DNA from: Odontesthes bonariensis
Lineage: Eukaryota > Chordata > Actinopteri > Atheriniformes > Atherinopsidae
Length of the DNA stretch: 64,000 nucleotides
Reading direction: 5' to 3'
NCBI RefSeq assembly: GCF_027942865.1
Contig: NC_134514.1
Coordinates: forward strand, 16,725,965-16,789,964
Part shown: piece by piece, positions 10,101 through 27,922 of the stretch
Layout: the number at the start of each line of letters is the position of its first letter
Numbering within the stretch: the first letter of the stretch is position 1
Notes under the pieces: model-generated
Told to the model about the DNA's origin: nothing
The model's database searches: none
What the model saw: the letters and a program-made list of their open reading frames with translations, nothing else
Made by a program: the position numbers and the translations under genes

Positions 10101-13100
10101 GATTTGTATCACGGTGATGGGTGCAAAGAAACTGCTGATTGCCAAAGGTTGAGTCATAATAGATAGTTCTGCATGATCTGGATGATTCTACACAGCTGTC
10201 TGCTAAGAGAAACCACAATCTCCTGACGTTGTTTGGTTAAACCTTAGCTTACTGGAAGACATGTCAAGTGGGAAAAGTGTCAAAAGAGTGAAAGGTGGTT
10301 GTTCAGCATGTACACTAATTCTTTAATACTGGATATGTTTCTTGTAAATACACAATTTTTAAAATGGCAACCTCGGCACATAGGTTATGGCTCAGTTGTA
10401 CATGTGATAAAATTATCGATCATTCCCCAGTTTTTCATTTGGATTGATAATGGAGGTTTAATGTTACAAAGCAAGTATAAAAACACAATTTAAAAATATG
10501 TGTATATTTAACATCCACTTGAAGAAGAAATAGATGTGTTTTTTGGGCTTGCTTGGGTTTGACCTGCTCAAATGGCAGCAAATGGAGTAGAATTTATTTT
10601 AAGATGACAACACTTCTTAGAGGGGAGGGCAGCTATGAGATGTTTCAGTCACCTTCCAGCTGTGGACACAATCCTTAACATTGTTAAATTAATAATTAAT
10701 AATGGAAAAAAAGTTGAATAAATTGATGATTCTGCTTTTGATGATTTTCAACTGTATTTTAACAATTACCCCTTGTTTAAATACAGTTTAGAAACTTATT
10801 TCCCTTGTTTCACTTATTGATTCAATCATTTATAATCATATATTTATTCTTTTATCTCTGTATTTGCATTTCCTTTCAGAAGTTTAAACCTGACCATTTT
10901 TTTTTGTGCAAGTGCGTCATGATACGTCAAGTGCGTCATGATATTATGCAGAGATAACTGAGATAACACTCAGAAATGAGTGCCTAATCCATTTGGTTAA
11001 ATCTACTTTCCATAGTTTTCGGGATTCCCTGGGTTAATCTACCTATTGTCTCATTTTATCCATCTATGTCTGTCCCTTGACATTTTCTCCTGACCCCTTT
11101 CACGCAAAAAAACGAATGCTGAGTCACTTTTGGCATTCTGGCCAGGCAGTGACAAAACTTTTAGAATATTTCCCTCTGCTAGACTGTTTGAACATGCACA
11201 GAATGAGCCATCCATGTGCCGTCTACACTGACATTTTAACCAGGACGATGCTGCTTGCTGCCAATGCAAAATTTATGAAGACAAACAACAAGTTTTAGGT
11301 ATTTATCAGTCACTAGCATGAATCAGTGCTTCTGAAGACCATGGGTACTAAACTTGTAACCACATAGTAAAAAGAGTTGGAGAAAAAGAATTTGATGATG
11401 TGAGCTCTTTTTCTATTTCCCAGATCATCAATGGAAGCTGCGACACACAAGTCATCAAAAGCACTAAGGGTTGCATTTATAAACAATGTATCATTTCCAG
11501 CAAAAACTGGAGTTTATTAAATCAATCATTTCCCCTGCAGCTCTGTAGGGTGTTTTGTTCTGACCTAAAGGAGTAGAATGTTAATGATCCTGGCTTTTTG
11601 TTGGGTTTTTATTCCCCTATTTGCTTCCTATTTCCTTTCTCTCTTGTGTGCTTGTCGATCCTCATCTGCCATGTCTCCCCACCTGACTAAAATCAACATA
11701 AAACCTACAGAATTTCAACTATGGTCTTTCCTCCACTCATTGCCAGATTGTTGTTCATGCCAACCAGGTTACATGGTTCAAGAGTGGTTAAGTTTCTTGC
11801 TTTTTGCCTTTCTGCTTGTTGGATCTCATTTGTCCTTTCTGTTTCAAGGATTCCCTTCCAGCTGCCAGCCTGAAATCCCTCAGTCTTAACTAAAACCTAT
11901 TTAACGTTCGTCTTTGTTCTGCTTTTGAGTCTAATCTTACGAACTAGGAGAACTTAGATAGTCAACTTGTTGTTTTTTTTCATTCAGTTTTTGTGTTTTT
12001 TGTGATTTTAGAACTGAGATTATCAAAATAAAACATTTTGTTTACTTCCCATCTAGGTACTGTGTGCTTCTACTTTCTTGTTGTCACCATGTCAGAAAAC
12101 CTACAGTGCAAACAACATAGCATATATTTTAAATTTAAATTTAAAATTTAAATTAAATAAGGGTATCTAAAAATATCTCATCCATTCAGACATATAGATG
12201 GGAGTGTGTGTACATACTGTTTCAGCATTATTAGATTTATGAAATAGGGCTAAGCAAACAGTTGGCTTTATAAGCCGGAAAAATAACGTGCAGCTACATT
12301 TTTGCCTCTCTGCATACACAGTTTTAGTTTTGATTCTACCAGAGTAGTATGTTTAGCCTCTGGATATGAAAGAATACTAGAATATTAATTTCACACTGAG
12401 TTACAGTATGCATCCTCTGTTTTTATTTAAGCTTTAATCATTTCGTTCTTAATTAAAAAAGACTGGTATTGGTGAAATTATTCCTTAAAAAAAGGAGGCA
12501 GATTTTAAAAAACAAATTACGGCCTCGGGCCACCTATACACACATGTACCGGCACGATGCTAAACCAGTCTAAATCAGCATGAAGGCAACAATGTAACGT
12601 GTGCCACCCCCAAACCATTACCCATCCACCTGACACGGGGTGAAAACAATGCATCACCTGCAACTGTTAAAATCGTGCTAAGCTTGGACCTCCACTGGGA
12701 AAGGTTGGGGAAAAGCACAAACTTTGTACCTCAGCTTTGATATTTAGTGTGGTCTGGTTAACTGAGAATTACACTGAGAACATTGAGTCATGACAAACAT
12801 GTGAGTGACCTGTCCAAAACCTGTTCTGAATTCTTTAGTGAAATTGCCCCATGATGATCCTGGCAAGATGCCCGCGTCACACATTTACAAATCCATTACT
12901 GCTCCAAGTAAAGGGATATATTCCTTCTTCTGTTGCAAAGTACATATAGGAACCTAAATCAGATTAAGTGAAAAACACTCACTTTAGTACATAATGGACT
13001 GTTAACAAAGATGTCTATTGCAAAGTGTTATTGTCATGTCTGAGCTTGATTCCGGATTCAGGTTTGGTGGCAAACTTTGTTCATACATCTGTTATCACCT

Positions 13101-15600
13101 TGTCATTCAATGCATAATTTATTTACCAGGGAGAGTCCTGGTGATTCAGAGCCTGCAGGGCAGCAATCAGTAGCTCAACAAAACCAAAACTATCTATCAA
13201 ATGATGTGTGAAAATTTCAAGAAAAACGATCATGAACAACAACCCAAAAGCAAATAACAGAAAATCCCAACACAATTCAAAAGAGATATTTCGTATGTAC
13301 AAAAAACTTCCAAAACTAACAAGAATTAGCATCTTAACTAAAAGAACACACACCTGAGTATCCTTCGGACATGTTTTCAAACCTCTGTTTGAAATAGATT
13401 TTTCTGAAGTATCGCCCTCTCTGACATTCAGTGGTGAAGGATTTTGTTTCATTCACAGCCTGAAATTTAACATAGTAGCTCCCTCTAGTGGAGCTGTTAG
13501 ATTCAAGTGTGAGTTCATTGCACTGCAAAAGTGTTCATTTGGATTTGATGAAATATCTGATCTTAAAACTGTTAAACATTTGCTGAAAGCTTGTAGTGTA
13601 TGGCTAAGCTTAGGTTATCCTTTTAAGACACTTACTTGTAGAGACTCAGTGTGCTGTCCTGATCAGCTGCTGGTCACCATGTTACTTCCTACAAACACTT
13701 AAGACTGCAATGGCAGGAGGTAAAATAAAGCCTTTTAAAACAAGACGCCTTTCTGAAATAAGGCATTGTGGTGGTTTAAAATAATCACTGTGTAAAGAAC
13801 AATGTGTCTATGATGAACCCGTGTGTGTGGTTTTTTTTTAATTTGATTTTTTTTTATCATTCAAGCTTCCAAATAAGACAAATATTCCTGGCAGAAACAC
13901 GAGCTCACAATGTCAAATGAGCTTACAAACAAACTTAATTCTACACTGAGCATCAAATGATAAACACACCTAGATTTTGTTCAACCTTTCAAGTTCATTA
14001 TGGAGATTGACACTGACACTGGAATACTCCTAGATACCCACAAAAAGAGCTAAGATAACATGAGTTAAGATAAGCTACAATGCCAGGCCATCAAAAAGAA
14101 AACAAAAAGTTAACTCAGCCCGCTTAATCCAACTCAGAGGGGTTGTTAAAACCAGATACAAAAAAATAGATAAATAAAGAGCTATTTTAATTTAAGATAA
14201 AAGGATCATAAAGGATTTTGCTATTGTAAACAGCTGAAATGTATGTAAAGTGAAATCTGTGCATTTGCAGACTGATGTGTACACATGAAACGAGTTTCAC
14301 ATTTTTGTTAATCACTATCTGTCAGTTTGTGGGGCATCTGGGGAGGTGAGCACTTTGTGAATGGAAGCCTATTGGAGAAAGATTTGTTCTGGAGACATTT
14401 CCAAGTGACCATCAGTGACACACATCCTTGTCCACTTCATCTCAGACTCAGTTACTACCTCTCTCTTCTCATATATGTCTTTGACTTTTTTTTTTTTTTT
14501 TTTTTTTTTTTACCAATGGTGAACAGGCAAAACTGTTAAAAAATGTTGACTCTTTTGACATTTTTGACAGAAAATCTCCAGATCTGAAAGCCATTCTTCT
14601 CAGATTCACTGCTTACCATTAATCTGACAGCAACTGACTGTGTCCACCTCATGCCTGGTGCTTTTCTGTAGAGGTTTCCAACAGCAATCTTACTGTCAGA
14701 ACAAAGCCCCCTTTTGTAATGTTCTGCTTTTCTCATATTTTTCATTGCCCAAATTTAAGTTTCATGAACTCACATAATTATGAGCATGCTGAAAATATTA
14801 TTTTTGTATAACACTGAAGCAAACTTAACAAGCAAAAACCAATAAATGTTCTCTAAAGTTTTTATCACTCATCAGCAGCTTCTGACAGGTAGATGACAGT
14901 GAATACATTGTCCCCATGTGAGTTGAAAGATAATTATACTAGCTGAGAACCACATTCATTGCTGTAAGAATAGTCACACCTTTAAAAGTAATAAACCAGT
15001 TCAACACCTATTAGTATAATATGCAGAAAGGGGATATTTTTAGATGCTCCCATCCACTACCAGAATGTTTTATACAGCAATATCCTGCTTTTCATACATG
15101 AATTGTTATTGGAATATGAATAAGAATACTGTGAATAATATGAATACTTGTTATACCTCACACGATGTACTCACCAATCTCATTAATCACTGTCATAGGT
15201 AGGCTATGTCTGAATGAAGCCATGAGGAACATTAATATAAAAGTGAACTATGTCTAAATGACTGGATACTATTGCTTTTAAAGACTGATGAAACCATTTA
15301 AGTAACATCATCTAAAGAGGGGGCTGTGTTAATTACAACTTTGCAATCAATTTCCTTCGTTGGTGCTAAGCTAAAATGTGTTGCTTTGCTGAACCATCCT
15401 GAAGCATACCTTAAAAAGACCTTGGAATGCGGAAGTTGATGGACACTAAAACATCTATTTTAGTTTAATCACTGTAAATGTAACCTCTGTGACTTTTATT
15501 TTTTTCCCATTAAACAGTATATAATCTAAATTACATTTATTTTGTGAGTAGATTATTTCACTCCGTTGCACTATGTTTAAAACATTATCATTTTATTGCC
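7193..15600. other. 8.4-kb intergenic region upstream of calm3
   Basis: No exon could be supported here on either strand. Reading frames above 60 codons, for example at 11578-11889 (+) and 13123-13452 (-), have no recognisable domain. None shows a conserved protein signature. Visible structure is limited to simple sequence: an AAATTTAAA-rich patch near 12125-12165, poly-T at about 14488-14511, and a 16-bp tandem duplication at 10909-10943. Distal regulatory DNA for calm3 could be here, but none is recognisable by eye. Confidence 0.5.
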
Positions 15601-15882
15601 AAGCTTTCATAAACATGTGTTTTTCACGATGCACGAGACTTCGGCGGAGGGATACATACTGACTAACCGTAGCACACGCAAGCGTCGTTGGATTGAGGTT
15701 TCCGGGCAACTCAGCAACACAGGATACAGTCCACGCTGATTTCCTCAGCCGTACATTTTGTGGAGTCCGATATCATTTGAATTGCCTAATTAGTAACTAT
15801 CCCCTCAGTAACTTTAACTCCGCAACGTGTAGTCAGTATTGTTTTTCGTCATCTTCACAGAGCTTGAAAAGTCAACAGGACA
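15601..15882 (+). promoter_or_regulatory. calm3: calm3 promoter and 5' UTR region
   Basis: This stretch sits directly upstream of the calmodulin start codon and must hold the core promoter and 5' UTR. It is richer in CpG than the DNA around it (for example CTTCGGCGGAGGG near 15640 and AAGCGTCG near 15680). I see no convincing TATA box and cannot place the transcription start. Boundaries are approximate. Confidence 0.45.
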
Positions 15883-21762
<5,880 letters not shown>

Positions 21763-22481
21763 AGAGAGCACTGAAGTTTTTCTCAATGTTGCTTGTCCTC
21801 CTAAGATTAATGTCTTTAAGAACCAAAAAAGAGCAACTCTTATCAAAACGATAAACTGCCCCTTAAAAATTAATTACATGTAGAATTTTACGATTTGTGC
21901 TTCAATACATCCAAATACTTCTGAGGTATCTGTTCAGCTAACACCGACAGAATAATCCCTAAAGAAGTTCACGGACCAAGCTTTCAGAGGGCCAAAGCCC
22001 TCCTCCTTCAGACCAAGATTCTGCTGACTCACCCAGCTCCTGATTAATTTAGAGGAAAGAGCAACACTGAAAAAGCAGAGAGATAGGAATTCAGGATATA
22101 GTCTCCGTAGGGAAGTTGGCTTTTTAATTCTTTCCAGATAGTCTTCAACAAAGAAATTTGACCAGTGGTGACTCTAAATGAGTGAACCGAGTACTCCTCT
22201 TGCATGCACCCTTTCTGTGGCCGTCTCTTGTGACAACGAGGAGGCTCTGATGCCATCAGAGATCGTGGGTAGATCGTGTACACACTGGAGGTATATACAT
22301 AAACATATAGCGATATATCTGTAAAATTTGTGTCACTTATGATTATTGAAAGAGCATTTGGTTGAGATGTGGGTGGTTCATTGGTGTGGGGCTGGAGGTG
22401 AGCGTTGGTGTACCTTGAAAAGTTTGTAAAAGTCTGAAAGCGAGTCTGAGAAGTGCTGGAGGTTTTCTTGCCCATTTGATG

Positions 22482-22513
<32 letters not shown>

Positions 22514-22657
22514 GGTTGTGTTTTGAGTTGTGGGCTTTACGTGGCCTGCAGCGCAGATTGGAGACAGTAGTGTTAAGTACTGCTTCGGGATGGTTATCGT
22601 GAAAACACACTCGAGGACTGCAGTTAATGCGTTTGTTCTGCAAACGGATATCACAAT

Positions 22658-22663
22658 AATAAA
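22658..22663 (+). promoter_or_regulatory. calm3: poly(A) signal, calm3 proximal
   Basis: AATAAA hexamer about 0.9 kb after the calmodulin stop codon. It is the first of three hexamers in the 3' UTR and a candidate for a short mRNA form. Confidence 0.45.
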
Positions 22664-23531
22664 GAATATTGATGTAATGCTTTTTAAATGTGTTCAAATA
22701 TTAATGTATTGATGACAAACTTTGGTTACAAAATATATCTCTCTCTCTCAACATATACATATATATATATATATACATATATATAAATCTTAGTGTATCG
22801 TAAAGTTTGCATTGCCTATTGTAGTAAATAACCTGTGACATGTTTTTCTCCTTGGTTTTGAAATGTGCCATAATACTCAAAAAAAAAAAAAATGCCTCTA
22901 CCTTCTTGCAAGACTGCTAGTTCATCTAAAATTAATAAATTACCTAATGTAGTAAACATATAAAAGAAGAAAAAAAACATGCAGTTAAACACATTTGCAC
23001 TTTGGTATAAATCTCGTCAATGTTTAAAAGAAACCAAATGTCACTGTTATTGCTGCTATGACGATACGTATGTTTCACTCACATATTGTCCTTGTTGGTG
23101 TCTCATCTTCAAGCCGTAGTCCAGTGATCGAATTTCACTCTGCTTGCTGTTTTAAGAACACAAGACATCTAATGTTTATTCACTAATGCTACTTGTGCTG
23201 AGGGTGATGCATTTCATTTGGGGCACTTTTAGTGGGACCTGCAGACGGGGTATAAAATGGTTTTGTCGCAAAGAATTCAGCTGTAGATGTGCAAATTGGT
23301 TTCAGTATTAGCTTTATGGAAAGTTTGCTAAGTTTAAAAAAAAACAAAACAAAAAAACAAGTTTAGGTGGGATATGTTACGATTTCTTCAAAGTGTGAAA
23401 GTGTATTGCTTTGTTTGAGACATTTCTCTTCGTTACCTGTCAGTCAGGTGTTTGGGAGTGAATGGTTACAGGACTATTAACTTCTGAAGGTATCTCACAA
23501 ATGTAAAGATGTGATATATTTTCCATAAATT

Positions 23532-23537
23532 AATAAA
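23532..23537 (+). promoter_or_regulatory. calm3: poly(A) signal, calm3 distal
   Basis: AATAAA hexamer about 1.8 kb after the stop codon. It is the last obvious signal before plain intergenic sequence. Another hexamer lies at 22934-22939. Which is used cannot be told from sequence. Confidence 0.4.
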
Positions 23538-26500
23538 TTGACTGAGCTTTACCTTTACTTTCGCCTGCACTTCTTTGGCATGTTCAGTCAAAAAAAAGAG
23601 AGTAACCTCTGCTTACACGGCCAGGTGCCAGACAGGCCATGCTGGGAAAGAAACGGGGCTGCCGTGCATACATTTCCCTCAGATTTCTCTGTCGTCTTTG
23701 TCAGTGGTCCCGCACAAGAGCAGAGCTCTAATCTCATCCAGACACCCTCAGATTGGGTCAGGGCGGGTCACCCTGGCCCTTCATAACAGAAACTATCCAA
23801 GGCACAAGCTATATTTAGCGGCTCAAGAGATTGCTACAGGAGCCTATGGTAATCCAGGTCAGCGCAGGTTGTGACCTCTCGCACACACTAGACACGAACA
23901 TAGAGTCTTGCTGACTGGTAAGATCAAGAGCCAATGGAATGCGGTTTTATCTGGGCCAGGTATATTTGATTGCATGATTATCTACATGCTAATTTTGTGT
24001 CCAAGCTGATAAGGTGAATGAATTAGGAAACAGGATCACGTTTAGCAGGACAAAAAAAACACCCAGGCTGGTTTGATTATCCCTCCCTGGTTATGTAACG
24101 GCAGGCTGGAGTGCCCCCTGGTGTCCGGACTGACAACTACATTTTTCTTTTGACTGAAGTTTTATTATTATTTTATTATTTCATTTAATTTTCAAATCCT
24201 CTCCATTCAATGTATATATATATTTTTTTAGTTCCCAAAGGGAATAGTTGCAATAGATCGATCACAAAATAAAATAAAATGGAGCAAAAATCAATTGACA
24301 AACTGGAAGTGTGGCAGAGACGGAACAGTCGTTGAAATCTTAAGAGATCACCATGAAAAGATTGAGGTGTTTTTGTAGCTTGGTAACCACTTGCATGGTT
24401 ACGCACCATCACAGATCGAAATAAAATAAAATAAAAGAGGCAGAATTTGCAGCAACGCAATCCAACAAAACAGTGGGACGTAATTGAACTTTTACTGAAA
24501 TTAGGGATTGATATAAACTGCTTCAATGTCTATGAACCTTTTTTTTTTTTTTTTACAGTTTATTAGTACTTGTATTATTTTACCATCAAAGCAAATTTCA
24601 CCTCGTGAAGAAAATTAAAAAAAGATCCCTTTTATTCCATCACGGCTTTTTATCTAAAATCGTGATGACAGGTAGTGACTGTAGCCATAAAGGGTATTAC
24701 CAAAGAAGTACACTGAAACGTAGGTAATTGAGCCTTGTATTAGAGCCAGCAGAAATTTAAAACAATCAAAATGATGCTGTTGGCCACAAACCTCCAGTCT
24801 TCAAGTTTATCCTGCAGTGTTCCTAATAACTTTGATGTATAACATGATTAGAGTACGTGCACACTGTGAAGCAAATAAACATTTAAACGTCCACAACAAG
24901 CACATGGCAGTTTTTTTAGTTTTTTTTTTTACCTAATTGTCAACGCTAGGTGGTGCTGTTTCTTCGCATTCGAACCAAACTTGCAGCTTTTACTTTTGGT
25001 CAAGAAGGCGCACGCTGTGCATGGACAGGAGGAACCAAGGAATCAGAACCAGTGAATTAAAAACAGTTTGCATTTCAGTCTGAAAGTTCATCTCAGCCAG
25101 CTTGTTCCAAAAAAAATGCAGAAATGAAACTACTCGGTGTGTGTTTTAGAGAGAGAGAGAGCGAGACTAAGGGAGTGCGTGAGTCAGTCACATGTTGGCC
25201 TGGGTGCACCCCACCACCCATAATTGTGTACACTTTGCAGTGTAACCTAATCACTGTTTTGCTTGCGAAACACAGAGTGCTCCCTTCGTTTCTCATTATC
25301 CCTGGAGCAAAGGAATGGTGACGCGTTTTGTCAATTACACCATTCAGTGCAGACTCCAAAATATTCTAACGATTTTGGGAATGATATATTGTTTTTTTTC
25401 CTGATAAGTATGTTATAGTCTTTGACATGTATACAATACACTACAGCAAAACACTTTCGCTTTCTCTTGCACACCGCATTGCTTTCCTTCAAATTCACAC
25501 ACAGACTGTTGAACCAGATTAGAAGAAAACTGAAGTGAAAATATCATCAAGCTTCCAGGTGCGTCAACCTTCTGCTGACACTAATATATATGGACTTTCT
25601 AAGCAGCACGTATGTCTGCTTTCAGTGGTTGTAAAGTATTCTTTATACCTTTTAAATCTCAAGCTCATGAACAAAACGATCTGCAACCAACCCGAGCTCT
25701 GAAAAAATGTCCACTCAAACCCCATTTGATTTGTATCCCCTTAAATCTAGTCTGTGTCTACTTGCTGTAACTCTTGCGTGTATTGGAAATATCTTGGAAG
25801 TCTATGACCTGTTCAATTACAGAGTGAAATATCTCAATAAAATCTAAGGCACCAAGATGCAGTGATCAGGTTTATTCCAACTTCAGCCCTGAGAAAGTCC
25901 TTGTCGAAAAGAGTCACCTTCTACGTCAGTCCCTTTTGTATCACTCAACACACTGTTAAACGGGGACAATAACATCAAATAAATAACAGATAACTTTGTT
26001 GTAGCTTTGTGGTTCAAAACAGTTGCAGCTTGTAATGCGGTCATTTCTCAGAGATGTATGAATGCACTGAAAGCAGATGCCCATTTTTTCAACTTAACTG
26101 AAATATGACACAGTTTAAATGCTGTAAAGACCTTTGTACAGAATATTTTATGACATACGTTTCTAATGGTTAACATCTTGATTACATCTTGATCTTGACA
26201 TCTTGATCTTGAACCAATGGCACATGTTGGCCTGAAAAACCTGCTAAGATGTGTAACATGTTCAGGTTATCCTGCAACATGAATGAAGAATCAAAGACAC
26301 TTTCTTATCAGTTTTCAACATTAAGATGCTTTTGGGTTGGTCAAATGCTTATCAAACACAAAGTGAAGATAAACAGTGTTTAGCTTCAAAGGATGATGGT
26401 ACCTCAAATGGGGTTGTTAGTGACTTGTTCTGGAAAAACGCTTTAATCACTAAAAGGAATTAAAATGGATTCCTCAAAATGAGCCCTCAGTTGGCCAGAG

Positions 26501-26820
26501 GTGGTTTCTTCTCTTAACTGTATCATTTCATCAATAAACCAATGATGCTAAAGATTTTCACTCAGACCATTTTCTGATTAGTGGCTACAATGACTTCCTT
26601 TTACATTCTTGGTTTTATTGAACTGCGGTGTGTCAATCAACTTCTAAAACTAACTCCAAATACTCACATGAAGAAGATTTACCTGCAAAACTATAGCCTT
26701 TATTTATATTTACCCAAACTCATTGAGAGTTTTTCCCAAGCATGCCATAGACACATCTCAGATGAAAAAACAATCTCGCCTTAATGTTCGCTTGCTTGTT
26801 CTCAAGCGTTTAACTGCATA

Positions 26821-26837
26821 AGGTCACGGTAAGGTCA
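26821..26837 (+). promoter_or_regulatory. DR5-type nuclear receptor site (candidate RARE)
   Basis: Two exact AGGTCA half-sites in the same orientation (26821-26826 and 26832-26837) are separated by five bases, CGGTA. AGGTCA with 5-bp spacing is the classic RAR/RXR retinoic acid response element. It lies about 7.9 kb upstream of the ptgir start codon and 3.3 kb past the calm3 3' UTR. A chance occurrence is possible in a 64-kb window. Confidence 0.4.
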
Positions 26838-27854
26838 CGGTGAGAACATGAGAGCTGCGAGTGGTGTTACATTTTCGCATTTGCCAGTATGCCAAAGTTT
26901 ATTATGGTCCATTTAATTCTAAGGTAATGATTCTAATTGCTTGCAGACACTACTAATGACAAGTTCTTCCCATCATCTACCGGCCCACTGAGTCTCAGTG
27001 TTTCCCAGCAAATCATCATGCATGAGTGCAAGTGTTAAACCGAGAACAAGTCCACATCAGGTGCCAGAAGAGTTGTTGGATGTTGCAGGATTTATGTCCC
27101 GGAGACATGGGTTGGAAAACGTTTTTTGTTTTTGTCGTCCTTAACAGAACAGCTTGAATCTTTTCCGAGCCCTGTGTGAGATATACTGTATGGTTGGGCA
27201 GTAGTGGCTGGTGGTCAGAAGTATGAGATTTAATATTGTGAGCCTGAGAGGAGCCAGGGCTTCAGGAAAATGCTGGAAGAAAATTTTGTAAAACTAATCC
27301 CCTTGATTCTTAGGGAAGATTACACGTAGCAGCGAAAGAATTAGAACAAATGACTTTACCTTAGATGCCACAAAAAGGTACGAAACCAAAATGTTTAGGG
27401 AAACTCTCTGCTATTTCCTTAAATTCATCCAACTGCTTCAGTGTAATTGTTGCATTTAGTCATGCAAACTGTGTGGTGCTTTTGAATTGCTGTTCATTGT
27501 TCTGTTAAAGACTAAATGATCTATAGAAGTAGAGCTGAAATGCTTGGTTTAGTCTAACTACTACTGACATCGCTAAAATCAGCTGTTAATAGTTGCTATC
27601 TCTCCCATTAGAATGTGGAGAAAAAAACGTAACTTTGGAGCTGGGTGAAAGTAAGACGACTGAGATCTGCAAGTGGTCAGAATGTCAGTCATCGTGATAT
27701 GAATATGCATAAATGCACACAGCTAAGTCAGAACAAGGAGGCGGTGCTTCAGAAAGGTCGTCGAAAGGTCACGAGTCACAAAGCAGATAAAATCGACTGA
27801 AATCATCCATGAGGATTCAGGCTTAATAGGCTTCATGTCATTTTACTCTTGGCC

Positions 27855-27922
27855 AGTGGGTGTTACGGTCACAATGCACAAGTTAAAAATGAGATGTGTG
27901 TATTGTGACCGTAACACCCACT
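27855..27922. repeat. 68-bp perfect-stem hairpin
   Basis: AGTGGGTGTTACGGTCACAA at 27855 is mirrored by its reverse complement ending at 27922. The stem is about 26 bp with one mismatch and the loop about 16 nt. It could be a tiny MITE or a hairpin RNA precursor. No target-site duplication is evident. Confidence 0.7.

Larger units (their letters stand above)
21763..23560 (+). other. calm3: calm3 3' UTR
   Basis: The sequence after the TGA is AT-rich and holds several AATAAA hexamers (22658-22663, 22934-22939, 23532-23537), as expected for calmodulin mRNAs with alternative polyadenylation and long 3' UTRs. A T-run of about 29 bases at 22485-22513 and TC/TA microsatellites at about 22738-22792 lie within it. 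The 217-codon minus-strand frame at 22044-22697 overlaps this UTR and reads the T-run as poly-Lys, so it is not a gene. The distal end is inferred from the last hexamer. Confidence 0.6.

Noticed and set aside
13123..13528. Minus-strand frames with a hydrophobic stretch and a possible extracellular-like sequence
   Set aside because: Two overlapping frames in different phases, no recognised family and no clear splice sites. Might be an old repeat or gene remnant, but I cannot support a call.
22044..22697. 217-codon minus-strand reading frame
   Set aside because: It lies opposite the calm3 3' UTR, contains poly-Lys from a T-run, and has no recognisable domain or splice context.
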